Assembly: GCA_026419775.2 (NCBI GenBank)
Contig: JAOPGA020001608.1
Location: 1-28,130, forward strand
Source of the DNA: Acrasis kona
Lineage: Eukaryota; Heterolobosea; Eutetramitea; Acrasida; Acrasidae
Reading direction: 5' to 3'
DNA length: 28,130 nt
Positions 1 through 8,396 of this stretch are shown piece after piece (within the stretch, counting starts at the first letter, position 1; every line of letters begins with the position of its first letter). The notes under the pieces are model-generated. The model was not told where the DNA came from. It saw nothing but the letters and a program-made list of their open reading frames with translations, and ran no database searches. Both the position numbers and the translations under genes were made by a program.

Positions 1-2
1 CA

Positions 3-134
3 GAAGAAGAGAAAAAAGAGAAGGAAGAGGGGGCAGAAGAGCATGAGCAAGGGACAGGGAAGTTCACTAAGCGCATATATCCCAATGGCTTCGATGACTA
101 TTTCAAAAATAAAAATGTATCAGCTTTTGAATAA
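3..134 (+). CDS. C-terminal end of an unknown acidic, coil-rich protein (5' partial)
   Basis: An open frame enters from the left edge and ends at TAA 132-134, giving 43 residues. The first 20 or so are almost all Glu, Lys and Gly, a charged, probably helical or disordered stretch. They are followed by a more ordinary tail containing KFTKRIYPNGFDDYF. The frame reads cleanly from the first complete codon, while the other two + frames are Arg/Lys-only or stop early. The 5' end lies outside the window, so the family cannot be named. Confidence 0.5.
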   Translation, partial: EEEKKEKEEGAEEHEQGTGKFTKRIYPNGFDDYFKNKNVSAFE

Positions 135-825
135 TAGTTGTTTAAATGCTTTGGTTTGAAATGTAGAAAAATTCAAAAGAAGAATGGGAGGAATGCTGCG
201 GGTGAACAGCATGCTCCTACAGGATATGCAATATGTTATCCAACACGAACAACTATACTCAGTACGAGACGGCGAGGAATATGTGTAACAGTACCGTGAG
301 CGATATGATAACTAACAGGATACATATACAAAATGTACTTCGACTATCTATTGCTAATGTGATATGATTTGCGATACGCCGTGCTTGTGCTGACGATTGT
401 ATTGTCAAGTTGTAAGGTGAGAGTGATTGCAATAGGTTCAACCACAGCACAATCAATTATTTTTAAAATAGAAGATTTATTAGGGGAAATAATAAGCCCG
501 TTCCTATTGTAATGTGAATTGATATACTAATAAAAATCCCACTTAAAAAAGCCAATCACATATCCTCTCCCGCCCGATGTGGAAAGTAATAATAAATTTG
601 TATTTTTTTATTGATTTGTGACTCTTATCTCTTATCACTTGAGGTTTATTTATTTAACTTGTGTTGCAATTTCATTGCTCCATCAACAAAAACCTTCTAT
701 CATGCGGGTTAATTCTCTTCTGCCCGATTTTACAATCCGAATCTTGGTTTTCCATTTTGGGGGTACCTTACAAAACTGAAAAAAACCGAATATTGGACTG
801 GTCTGACCGCATCATCTTTAATCTA
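135..825. other. intergenic stretch, no confident gene
   Basis: AT-rich spacer between the partial gene and the protease gene. A 34-codon open frame (184-288, +) starts with ATG and has unremarkable composition, but it has no recognisable domain and could be chance. Positions 586-660 are T-rich and may form the promoter or 5' leader of the protease gene. The frame of the protease stays open upstream to 661, but that extension has no ATG and reads like translated spacer. Confidence 0.4.
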
Positions 826-1752
826 ATGATTTTGGTCGTCCTAACCCTTATTTTCAGCTTGCTTGCAACAAATGTATCTTGCCAAACATCAGACCCGAGC
901 CAGAGAGATATACGCATAGCTGGAGGAGGATTTGCTAACGTTGGAGAGTTTGCACATACAGTCGGCCTAACAACAAAGGCGTCACGTGGAGGTTTTGTTT
1001 TTTGTGGAGGCGCGCTAATAGCACCATACTGGGTGCTGACAGCCGGTCACTGTTTCTCGACGTACAAGGCCAACGAAATGGCTATTCGAGTGGGAACGGT
1101 AACTCCACAAACTGATATGAGCTCGGGACTTACAATCAATGCTGTTCAGGCATTTGTACATCCTCTCTTTAATAATAAAACCCTTCAAAATGATGTTGCC
1201 TTGATTCAGCTTGCTGAGCCTGTACAAGAAAACAACAGCACCATCATGTACATGAACATTGAATCAGATCCAATACCTGTTAATTTCTGGTTGTGGGCTG
1301 CAGGTTATGGTCATACTGAAAACAATGGAGGTCTACAGAAACATTTGAAAAAGGTTCAAATTCCCACTGTACCAGGAGCCAACTGCTTGCGCCACGGCGG
1401 CTTCTATTCCGACCAAATGATTTGTGCAGGACTGGGAGATGGAAGAGACACATGTTCGGGTGACTCGGGAACTTCAATAGTTTACAAAAAGAAGCAGACA
1501 GATGTTCGGTGGACTGGAATAGGGATAACGTCTTTCGGCGGAGCCAAGTGTGGAGGTGACGGAGTATTAGGAACATATACTAAGATATCATTCCATAGAA
1601 GATGGATAAACAACCAAATGTCTCCTTCCTACTTTAAAAATCCAACTGGAGATAGTCTAAACTACAACTGGAGGAGTGCATCGACGCGCGTAAACTTTGG
1701 GTGGACGTCCACTCTTTTGAGTGTGTTGTTGTTTGTACTAGTATCCCTATAA
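826..1752 (+). CDS. secreted trypsin-like serine protease (S1 family), probably GPI-anchored
   Basis: A 308-residue S1 peptidase. The start is the first ATG (826), which opens directly into a hydrophobic signal peptide (residues 1-19, ending LLATNVSC). The activation site is R30-IAGG, the usual IVGG neo-N-terminus in variant form. The catalytic triad is visible: His75 in LTAGHC, Asp123 in NDVALIQL and Ser214 in GDSGTS. Asp208, six residues before the serine, is the S1-pocket Asp that gives trypsin-type cleavage after Lys/Arg. Two features are unusual: GHC instead of AHC, and GDSGTS instead of GDSGGP. After the catalytic domain (to about residue 264) come a polar linker and a 14-residue hydrophobic C-terminus (STLLSVLLFVLVSL) with no basic tail, which looks like a GPI-attachment signal. 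No intron is needed. It is followed by two other secreted-protein genes on the same strand. Confidence 0.9.
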   Translation: MILVVLTLIFSLLATNVSCQTSDPSQRDIRIAGGGFANVGEFAHTVGLTTKASRGGFVFCGGALIAPYWVLTAGHCFSTYKANEMAIRVGTVTPQTDMSSGLTINAVQAFVHPLFNNKTLQNDVALIQLAEPVQENNSTIMYMNIESDPIPVNFWLWAAGYGHTENNGGLQKHLKKVQIPTVPGANCLRHGGFYSDQMICAGLGDGRDTCSGDSGTSIVYKKKQTDVRWTGIGITSFGGAKCGGDGVLGTYTKISFHRRWINNQMSPSYFKNPTGDSLNYNWRSASTRVNFGWTSTLLSVLLFVLVSL

Positions 1753-1782
1753 TCATAGTGTACATTAGGTGTGTAGAAATAT

Positions 1783-1788
1783 AATAAA
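1783..1788 (+). terminator. polyadenylation signal AATAAA of the protease gene
   Basis: A canonical AATAAA lies about 30 bases after the protease stop codon, with T-rich sequence following. The position fits the 3' end of a compact eukaryotic transcript. Confidence 0.55.
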
Positions 1789-1955
1789 ACAAGTATTTAA
1801 TTTCATTGTTTCAATATTCCTTGCTTCAGCACATCATCATGGTTTATAATGTAGAAGACAACCCAAAATTATGCATTTTTGTAATGATGCACACATCATG
1901 TCGACACTAAACCTGTTCGCCGTGGATTGATGTGGACAAGCTTTAATGCTCTGAT

Positions 1956-2255
1956 ATGATTCTTAAAAACAAAACCATGAAGTATTTAATAATCATTGTG
2001 TTAATTTTATTAGCAACTAATGTGGGGTGCGAAAACCTTGATCAATGCCAACAACTCAGAAACACATTTGAAACCTTTCCTGATCTAAAAGAAAAAGAGC
2101 CAGAATGCTTCAATACCATAGACATGGAATCAAATGCAAGGAACTGCTACAAAGAACCCACAGTTTTCCATGCTATAGCATTTAACAAAAATACAAAGTG
2201 TAGATGCCCATTGTGCCGGAAGCCACCCACGGTAAACATCCCCGAATTTATGTAG
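1956..2255 (+). CDS. small secreted cysteine-rich protein, unknown family
   Basis: A 99-codon frame starting at ATG 1956. A second in-frame ATG at 1977 sits directly before the hydrophobic core and may be the real start. The signal peptide ends in LLATNVGC, almost the same as the leader of the upstream protease (LLATNVSC). The mature part has six cysteines after the leader cysteine (residues 31, 51, 64, 82, 84, 87), with a CRCPLC cluster near the C-terminus, enough for three disulfides. The fold is not recognised. The size and secretion would fit a protease inhibitor, a toxin-like peptide or a structural mini-protein, but nothing in the sequence chooses between them. It lies about 200 bases after the protease gene on the same strand. 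Confidence 0.7.
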   Translation: MILKNKTMKYLIIIVLILLATNVGCENLDQCQQLRNTFETFPDLKEKEPECFNTIDMESNARNCYKEPTVFHAIAFNKNTKCRCPLCRKPPTVNIPEFM

Positions 2256-2538
2256 ATATAAAGTATATGACTTGATAACTTGTTGTTCTTTCTAACTCAT
2301 TTCACCATTATGAAATTCTACCGGTGATAGTTTTCGAATTCAACCACTATTCTCTGATACCTTCTCAAGTTCGCCGTGAGATGTATTCCCGATTGTAATC
2401 CAATCATTTGACCATCTTTTTAGAAAAAGGATGTTGAACATGACGAAACTTTTGCGAAAGTGATTACAGACCTGTCGTCCTTTACCCTAATTGGCCCATT
2501 CTGTCAAAAATCCATCAAAATATAAGGTTAACAGAATA

Positions 2539-4065
2539 ATGAGTTGTTTTGTATGGCTCGTCGTTCTCGTCATCCTTTCTTTCGTTTATGCAGGAGATAC
2601 CTCATGCCAAGCTGTTAGAAGCTTCCAAGCGCAAGCAAGAGCTTTAGCGGTGTCAGTTCCAACATTATCCACCTGGGTTATGGATGTTTCGCAACTTGGT
2701 ACTACATACAATGGATACACAGGACCACACAACAACAACCAATTATCGCAACAAAAGACCTTTGTTGGTAAAGGTGGCGACGAAGCAATAACATGCCAGA
2801 TTGATTGCGCCTCAACTTTCAACATTGACTCTACCACATCAGTAGTGTTCCAGGGTTGTCAAAATAGATACTACTCCTACGGATCCAAAAAGACTGATGG
2901 TTGCCTCAGCCTCCAAAAATCATCATCCATCCAAATGGGCATCGCGCTTGACGTTTGTAAAAAAATAAACAAGTGCCAACAAACCAAACAATTCTCCGGT
3001 GCCGTCGACTTTAGGTTATCCCAATTCAAGACCGCCGTCGGTCAGAACACCATCGGAGAGGCGTTCAGAAATCTCGACAATTGGTATGCCGGTAAAATGG
3101 ATGCCACCAACAGCTACATTGCCTCCGTCGAAGAATCCATCAAAAGTTACAATGCATCCAGTCAGGCCGTTCTATCCTCCTACATTCAATCCACGCGCGA
3201 CACTTTTGTCAAATCAGAAGCATCATATGACTCCGCGATCAAAAAGATGAAACAAGATGCAAGTCCCGATGAGGACGTCAAAGCATTGGAGGCACTAAAA
3301 TCACAGCGATTGAAAGCGTATAGTGATTCCGTCGAGGCCAACATTGCGGCATACATTCAAATGATTGCCGACAAGACCGCACAAACCAGATTAGATGCCC
3401 AAGTCTACATCAACAAGGAAAAGGATAAAATCACCTCCGAATATCGTCAACTTGAATTGGCAATCATGATGCAATCCAATCAAGCCAAATCCGTATTAAA
3501 AGCAAATTGGGACGCCGTCATGGATAAGATTGATGCGTTAAAAAGTAAGAGCGCGGCCATCAAATCCATCACCAATCAAAAAATCAACAAGATCACCATG
3601 ATGGCTAATGCATTCGAAAAATCATCAATCGATCAAGTCAAGGACCAAGCGATTCGACAATCAGGAGATGTGAATTCTAGTAACGATCGAATCATCCAAC
3701 AAGGCGTTGTGGAGTTGAAACAGAGTTATGAAGAGATGAAGAGTAAATTGGTTGAAATTGTCAAATCGATTACCACGGATGCAAACTCTTCAAATAAACA
3801 AATTAATTCTGCATTGGACGAAATGACTTTGCAGAACATCAAGATTCAAAGAATAATGGCAATCACTGCTGGTGATACTTCCAAATTGCTTGCCCTGACT
3901 AGTCAAAATCAATTTTCAATCAAGAGCATGGAGTACTTTAAGGCGTTTGCATCTGTTGGTCAGAGGGTGAATAACGAGTGCATTGTTGCCATCAACAAAT
4001 CGAAGAGTGATATTACCAAATTATTTGTTGATGCTGAGAAGAAGATGTTGGCTTTGAGACGTTAA
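2539..4065 (+). CDS. secreted long helical protein with a cysteine-rich N-terminal domain, unknown
   Basis: A 508-residue uninterrupted frame. The start chosen is ATG 2539, which leads straight into a signal peptide (MSCFVWLVVLVILSFVYA). Residues 20-150 form a compact Cys-containing region (Cys 23, 86, 90, 107, 122, 140, 146), including CQIDC and a Tyr/Gly/Asn-rich part. Residues from about 155 to the end are almost purely helix-forming (Lys, Gln, Ala, Ser, Asp, Ile) with few Pro or Gly, suggesting a long coiled-coil or helical bundle. The C-terminus ends in ALRR without a membrane anchor. Codon use is somewhat richer in C-ending codons than the neighbouring elements, as in a well-expressed gene. 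Family unknown; a surface coat, adhesive or cyst-wall component is possible but only inferred. It is third in a same-strand row of secreted-protein genes. Confidence 0.8.
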   Translation: MSCFVWLVVLVILSFVYAGDTSCQAVRSFQAQARALAVSVPTLSTWVMDVSQLGTTYNGYTGPHNNNQLSQQKTFVGKGGDEAITCQIDCASTFNIDSTTSVVFQGCQNRYYSYGSKKTDGCLSLQKSSSIQMGIALDVCKKINKCQQTKQFSGAVDFRLSQFKTAVGQNTIGEAFRNLDNWYAGKMDATNSYIASVEESIKSYNASSQAVLSSYIQSTRDTFVKSEASYDSAIKKMKQDASPDEDVKALEALKSQRLKAYSDSVEANIAAYIQMIADKTAQTRLDAQVYINKEKDKITSEYRQLELAIMMQSNQAKSVLKANWDAVMDKIDALKSKSAAIKSITNQKINKITMMANAFEKSSIDQVKDQAIRQSGDVNSSNDRIIQQGVVELKQSYEEMKSKLVEIVKSITTDANSSNKQINSALDEMTLQNIKIQRIMAITAGDTSKLLALTSQNQFSIKSMEYFKAFASVGQRVNNECIVAINKSKSDITKLFVDAEKKMLALRR

Positions 4066-4420
4066 CTCTTTGGAATCCACCAAAAAATAGACTCTTGGAA
4101 TGTCATAAAACAATAAAAATGCAACTTTACCTCAGAAAAAAACCGACAAGCATGTATACTTTCGCTACTTTTTGATATTATAGGTGGTTAGTATTGAAGA
4201 AGAAATTTAAATTGAAGAATGACATTGAAGAAGAAGTTTAAACAACTACATTGAAAAATAACAAGACAGTGGAAAAAAACTTGCCAGCTCCGTGCTAATA
4301 ATATATTTTGCATTGCCATAGTATTTTACTGCCCTGTTGTACAAAGAACAAGTATAGTTACGATTACAAGTAACGGAGTTACGAGTCAATATAATTATGG
4401 TGTTTTGAGATACAAACAGG
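4066..4420. other. 3' flank of the helical-protein gene, with poly(A) signal; no gene
   Basis: AATAAA at 4112-4117 is the probable polyadenylation signal of the preceding gene. It is followed by an imperfect short repeat (GAAGAAGAAGTTTAAA-like motifs at about 4195-4245) and AT-rich sequence up to the pogo element. No credible coding frame is seen. Confidence 0.45.
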
Positions 4421-5919
4421 CAGTACCGTAAAGTCTCGAATCCTGGAAACTAGCTCGGGTAATTAATAAAATAAGTTAATTTATTTAAAGACCGAAAATC
4501 ATGGTCAATTCTTCCAATTCTTTTTTACTCTGCAGGTCGATACCATGGTCACCACTGTCGCCTCTCTCCTGAGAGAAGGAGCTTTCAATGAGCTCTGCAA
4601 TTCCTGGGATCTTTAAATTCTCAAACTCATGTTTAAGACTTCTTGCTGCTCTCCAATACACAACTGGCGCTTTTGACACATCCACACACACTCCACAAGC
4701 AGCAAACGCACCAACAATGTTGTCATCCCTGATTGAGTTCCATGCACGGTTGACCCATCTACACACCATTCCCTTTGTCACTGATGGAACTTTGTTGCCC
4801 ACTGTACCATCAACAAGAAATTCTGTGTAGAACCTTCTTAAATGTGATTTGAATGAGTGCTTAATTCCAACATCCAATGGTTGTGAGTACATTGTAGTGT
4901 TGGGCTCTAACAAGAAAGGTGTCATGTCAAACTCGGCCTTCATAGCGGCTGCCACCTCTGCAGTGGTGTGCACAGAAAATTTGTCATGCATGATAAGAGT
5001 TCTTGATTCCTTGACGGGGATGGGAAGCGATTTAATTAGCTCCGCATAGAGTGATGCAGTCATCCATGCCTTTTTGTTGTAACGCACAATCAACCCTTCC
5101 CCATCAATCTGATAATAATACGGTTCCTTGAGAGTTCGTGCAGTGGTGCCGTGAACAATTACCATAGGCTTGGAGCGGTACACCTTTTGAATATTCTCCT
5201 TTAATGGTAGAATAGCAACCAGTGCAACCGTGATTTCAAGTCTTGTGCTTCTTGTCTGTTACTATGATAACTTCTTTGGANCCCTTTTTTTCGAGAGTGT
5301 AGTCTGAAGTCACAGCATAATTGACGGGCACCTCATCGATGTTGACCACATAGTCGATGTTGCGTTCTAGCAGGATGGATCGGAGTTGCACCGACTTGTT
5401 GTCCAATTTCTCTACAATATTGGTTGGAACGACCGCGGCTCTCTTTGTACCCTTTCTTAGTGCTAAGTCGTGACGGCGCTGGAATGACTGGATCCAATTG
5501 TTGCTGGCCACAAACTTCTTGATGCCATGTTCTTGAGCAGCCTTTAGTGCGATGATTTTTATCAGGAATCCGTTTACGCCAATACAGGAAGCTGTGCATT
5601 AATGGAATGCATGATCTCTTGCTCGATTTCTCCTCCAAGTAGAGTGTCTCTTCCTGTTCCAACAACCTTCATGTTGCCTTGCCCCTTCTGTACGTATGAG
5701 AAAATGAGTCCCCGATTCTTGATCCACTTGGAGAACGGAGACTTGTTGATGCTGTACTTCTGATAGATCTCTTTTCTCGTGGCTTTCCGAGGAATATTAG
5801 AGAATATTTTGAATATTCTGTATGCCCAAGATGAGATCACTAAATAAAATAAAATAAAATATTTATTACCCATTATCGGGCCCGAGAGGTCAGAAACTTT
5901 GACGCTTTGTACGGTATTA
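4421..5919 (-). mobile_element. pogo-superfamily DNA transposon, decayed
   Basis: The transposase frames lie between two related ends. The left end (4421 on) begins CAGTACCGTAAAGTC; the right end, read inward on the minus strand from about 5918, begins AATACCGTACAAAG. Both continue through a CTCGGG block into TAATAAA-rich sequence, so about 45 bases are weakly inverted-repeated. A clear TA target duplication is not visible. The length of about 1.5 kb fits a Tc1/pogo-type element. The divergence of the ends and the broken frames indicate an old copy. Confidence 0.65.
4485..5873 (-). pseudogene. pogo-type transposase (CENP-B-like HTH plus DDE_1 domain), frameshifted
   Basis: Read on the minus strand, three frames give one transposase. 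5873-5574 carries the first helix-turn-helix (KATRKEIYQKYSINKSPFSKW). 5511-5236 carries the CENP-B/Tc5-type second HTH (WIQSFQRRHDLALRKGTKR) and the first catalytic Asp in NIDEVPVNY. 5183-4485 carries the second Asp in LIMHDKFSVH and the hallmark MYSQPLDVGI with the third Asp. This is the DDD pattern of the pogo/Jerky DDE_1 family, which cuts and pastes DNA at TA sites. At least two or three frameshifts separate the blocks, so no active enzyme is encoded. An ambiguous base (n) lies at 5281 inside the catalytic domain. Confidence 0.85.
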
Positions 5920-5920
5920 A

Positions 5921-6944
5921 TTATTTCTTCCGGGAAGACTTCTTTGCTGAGCCATTGTTGAGCTTGGTCTTTTTGGCATGTTTGTTGTTTGCCATCGTCG
6001 TGTCGCTGTTGCCGTCGGGGATATATTCTTTGTCCTCCTTGTTGCTCTTTGACCTTCTCTTTGCTGCTCCCTTAGAAGTCTCACTCCCATCCCCTGTTGC
6101 CTCCAACCTATCCTGATTGAGCGAACCCTGGCTGGTTCTGCTTGGCCCGTTAAACTTGTCTAGCGCGGCTAGTAATTGGGCGGACAGTGCGTTGCTTGTA
6201 TCCAAACGCTCCTGAAGTTTAGATTTAAAATCGGCAACCTCTTCTATAACCCTGTCAACCTTTGTGAAGGTTTCCGCCCCGTTGGCTTGGACTTGTTTCA
6301 ACCCAGTCTCCAAGGCCCCCACTCTATCTTTGAGTCTAATGAAGTCCTCATTGTCTTGATTGGTGGAGTTGTTGTTGTTGTTATTGTTGTTGTTGTTGTT
6401 GTTGTTGTTCTTGTTATTGTTTGTTCTTGCTGCTAGTATATTTCTTTTTATTATCCCAAAAGGACAACCTAATGTCCAAATCGGTATTGACCACATGCTG
6501 ACCCTCTAGCTTCGCTTTGTTATCTTGTTTGCACAGTGCTAGGCGACCCAATGTGTAGCAGCTCCCCGCCTTTGAAGTCTCGTCAGTCACTGTGATTTTT
6601 GTCTTATGAGGTGATTCCCCTGTAAGCTGAAACTTGGCGATAAGCCATATAACAATGGCTTTTTGGTTAGATATTATATATTCATATTGGTTGTCACCCA
6701 CAAAGAACTTTGCCTCTTTATCGTTTATGTTTGCAATGTTGAAGGCCTTGGATGTCTCCACCAAAATTCTGTATTTGTTGGTGAACTTGAAATAGTGCTC
6801 TTTGGGTTTATCTTCATTGTAGAAGGATGAGATATCCTGGTCCATATAGAAATGAACCACCGCGCCTCTCTCCTTGTCTGGCACTCCATCCCGAGGTGGT
6901 TCTACTCTGTATGATTGAACCTTGTAATCTTTCATTAGCCCCAT
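5921..6944 (-). CDS. unknown protein with poly-Asn tract, coiled coil and basic tail (two overlapping frames)
   Basis: On the minus strand, ATG 6944 opens a 176-residue frame of ordinary globular composition (KVQSYRVEPPRDGVPD near its start) ending at 6414. A second frame, shifted by one base and overlapping over 6414-6496, continues to 5921. It holds a poly-Asn tract, a heptad-like coiled coil (about 6310-6150) and a Lys/Arg/Ser-rich C-terminus (KKSSRKK) that looks nuclear. The simplest reading is one protein of about 330 residues joined by a frame change near the A-rich stretch before the Asn run. That change could be a mutation, a sequencing slip or a frameshift site; an intron is not obvious. 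The stop codon sits two bases from the edge of the pogo element, so the original C-terminus may have been cut by its insertion. Family unknown. Confidence 0.5.
6369..6425. repeat. GTT trinucleotide microsatellite (encodes poly-Asn on the minus strand)
   Basis: Imperfect (GTT)n run with a few ATT and CTT variants. On the minus strand it is AAC/AAT codons and gives the Asn tract of the overlapping gene. Slippage here is a likely source of the frame change seen nearby. Confidence 0.85.
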
Positions 6945-7034
6945 GATTAGTTAGATCACTAAATAAAGATTAAATAATAATTTTAAATAACTGTTACGTA
7001 GTCAAAAATGACATTCCTTTTTCTATAAAAAGAG

Positions 7035-7512
7035 TTGAACTATCTTATTGCCAAAGACCTAACAAAATTTGGTTATAACCAAGAGACTTACGATGCATTT
7101 TTCATCTTTCTATCGAGGGCTTACAGTCCAACCACCATTTGGGGCTACCATTCAGCGATAAACTGGTACCTTGAGACTAGAAAGCTGCCAAAGATGCAAC
7201 ACAGTGAAAAATACAGCATAACAAAAAGGACTATGGCATCCATAATGAGACAAGGAACAATGTTTGCAAACTAGGCGGAGGTTTTCACAAAGGAAATGAT
7301 CAAAGGTCTACTAGATTGATTGGGACTAACCGGTAAATACTTGATATACCGCGTATTCATTTCCTTATTCTTCAATGGAATGCTGAGAGTATCAGAAATT
7401 GACCAACTGACATTCAGTACAGTCATTGTTATGGAAAATGGAAGTGTAAAAGTCTGTTTCCCAAAAGCAAAGACAGATCCAAATGGTGTTGGTTCATCAA
7501 TAATGATTGTAG
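7035..7512 (+). pseudogene. tyrosine-recombinase fragment (DIRS- or Crypton-like), broken
   Basis: The + strand reads as part of a tyrosine recombinase. It has a core-binding-domain-like part (SPTTIWGYHSAINWYLE) followed by the start of the catalytic domain (NGMLRVSEIDQLTF, carrying the box-I Arg, and FPKAKTDPNGVGS, a beta-hairpin region). The C-terminal catalytic His-Arg and Tyr region is not present. It is broken and incomplete. It may belong with the DIRS-like reverse transcriptase fossil nearby, but that lies on the opposite strand, so a separate insertion or an inversion is needed. Confidence 0.55.
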
Positions 7513-7651
7513 CTTTCATAATATAATATAGATATTTATAAAAAAATGGCATGAGGCTATAGGTACATGATTGTTCAATTATATTGTGTTATAAGTAGTG
7601 TGAAAATAAATATATTGTTTAATAATGATCTACAATGTGTTTCTTCTTTGG

Positions 7652-7834
7652 TCAATCTCTTTTGATTTTGAGCTCATGGGGTTGGTCGCTCTTGTTATTG
7701 ATTTTGTAAAGAAACTTTAAATCCCTGTTGCTCAAAGGAACTGGATATTCACTGGCTCCTTTACCATACCACTATCTTCTCCGGATTGCCTGCAGGCGGC
7801 GGTTGAGACTTGATGTGGGGAGGTTATAAGTCAT
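7652..7834 (-). pseudogene. remnant of a minus-strand open frame, unknown
   Basis: Sixty-one codons from ATG 7834 to TGA 7652-7654, interrupted once by an in-frame TAG. The two halves have coding-like composition (LPTSSLNRRLQAIRR, then YPVPLSNRDLKFLYKINNK). No family is recognised. It may be a decayed piece of a mobile-element gene, since both sides are mobile-element sequence. Confidence 0.3.
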
Positions 7835-7854
7835 CTTCCCAAGTAACTGTTGTA

Positions 7855-8396
7855 TTTTTTTATAAATCGAATTCTGCAAAAAGCTTTATTAGGACATGTG
7901 TGGTTGGTGACCTCTACCATCAAGTAGAAGTGAAGTATCCAACAAGACTATTTGAGAAAACTATAAAAATCATCAATGGTATTTACTCCAAGTGATGAAT
8001 TTGGGTAAGAAATCAAATTAGAGCATCAAAAACTACACATTAAAATTGTTGGTTGGGATGTTTTTATTTCAACATTGCTTGATCATCATCACGGCCATCC
8101 CGTTGGACTGGTGCATAGCTTCTCCATAATGTCTTGTATACACTTTATCAAGATGGTTGACCTGACACCGTTTATTAGAAAAAATTTACATACTTATAAA
8201 TGATCTATACAGTCGAAGGCCCGCCTAGCTTGGCGGATTTGATGGCGTGCGTTGCGCAACGCGTGTGCCAAATGAAGTAAGATGTCTCTATCAAAATGGT
8301 TGATATCTTCCTCAACACTTGAAGTGGCTTTTTGACTGGTATCTTACTAGAAAAAAGCTTAACTACATCCATACTAGTGTAACCAAGTAAACTAGC
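7855..8396 (-). mobile_element. 5'-truncated LINE 3' end (copy 1), interrupted by a 278-bp insertion
   Basis: The segment 8171-8396 matches 18791-19015 closely, including the block around GCCTAGCTTGGCGGATTTGA. The outermost 3' part (CTGC...AAGCTTTATTA, 7871-7892) matches 18772-18791. On the minus strand both encode the same C-terminus (LLGYTSMDVVK ... SAKLGGPS), with a stop at 8205-8207. A short T run at 7855-7861 corresponds to an A-tail. The 5' truncation point at about 8396 lies inside the DIRS-like RT fossil, as expected for a LINE that landed there. See 7893-8170 for the insertion. Confidence 0.75.
7893..8170. mobile_element. 278-bp insertion inside the LINE end, flanked by an 8-bp target duplication
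   Basis: TTTATTAG occurs at 7885-7892 and again at 8171-8178. Removing one copy and the intervening 278 bases restores collinearity with the uninterrupted LINE copy at 18.8 kb. Terminal inverted repeats are at best weak. The left part is open on the + strand for about 33 codons, ending at 7995 (GDLYHQVEVKYPTRLFEK). An 8-bp duplication would fit a hAT-type non-autonomous element, but the ends do not prove a class. Confidence 0.6.

Noticed and set aside
661-825. N-terminal extension of the protease upstream of ATG 826
   Set aside because: No ATG, and the signal peptide begins exactly at 826; the extension reads like translated leader sequence.
6176-6436. + strand frame ending in a poly-Val stretch
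   Set aside because: It is the antisense shadow of the poly-Asn gene across the GTT repeat.
7271-7552. Minus-strand frame opposite the recombinase fragment
   Set aside because: It is antisense to recognised recombinase motifs on the + strand.
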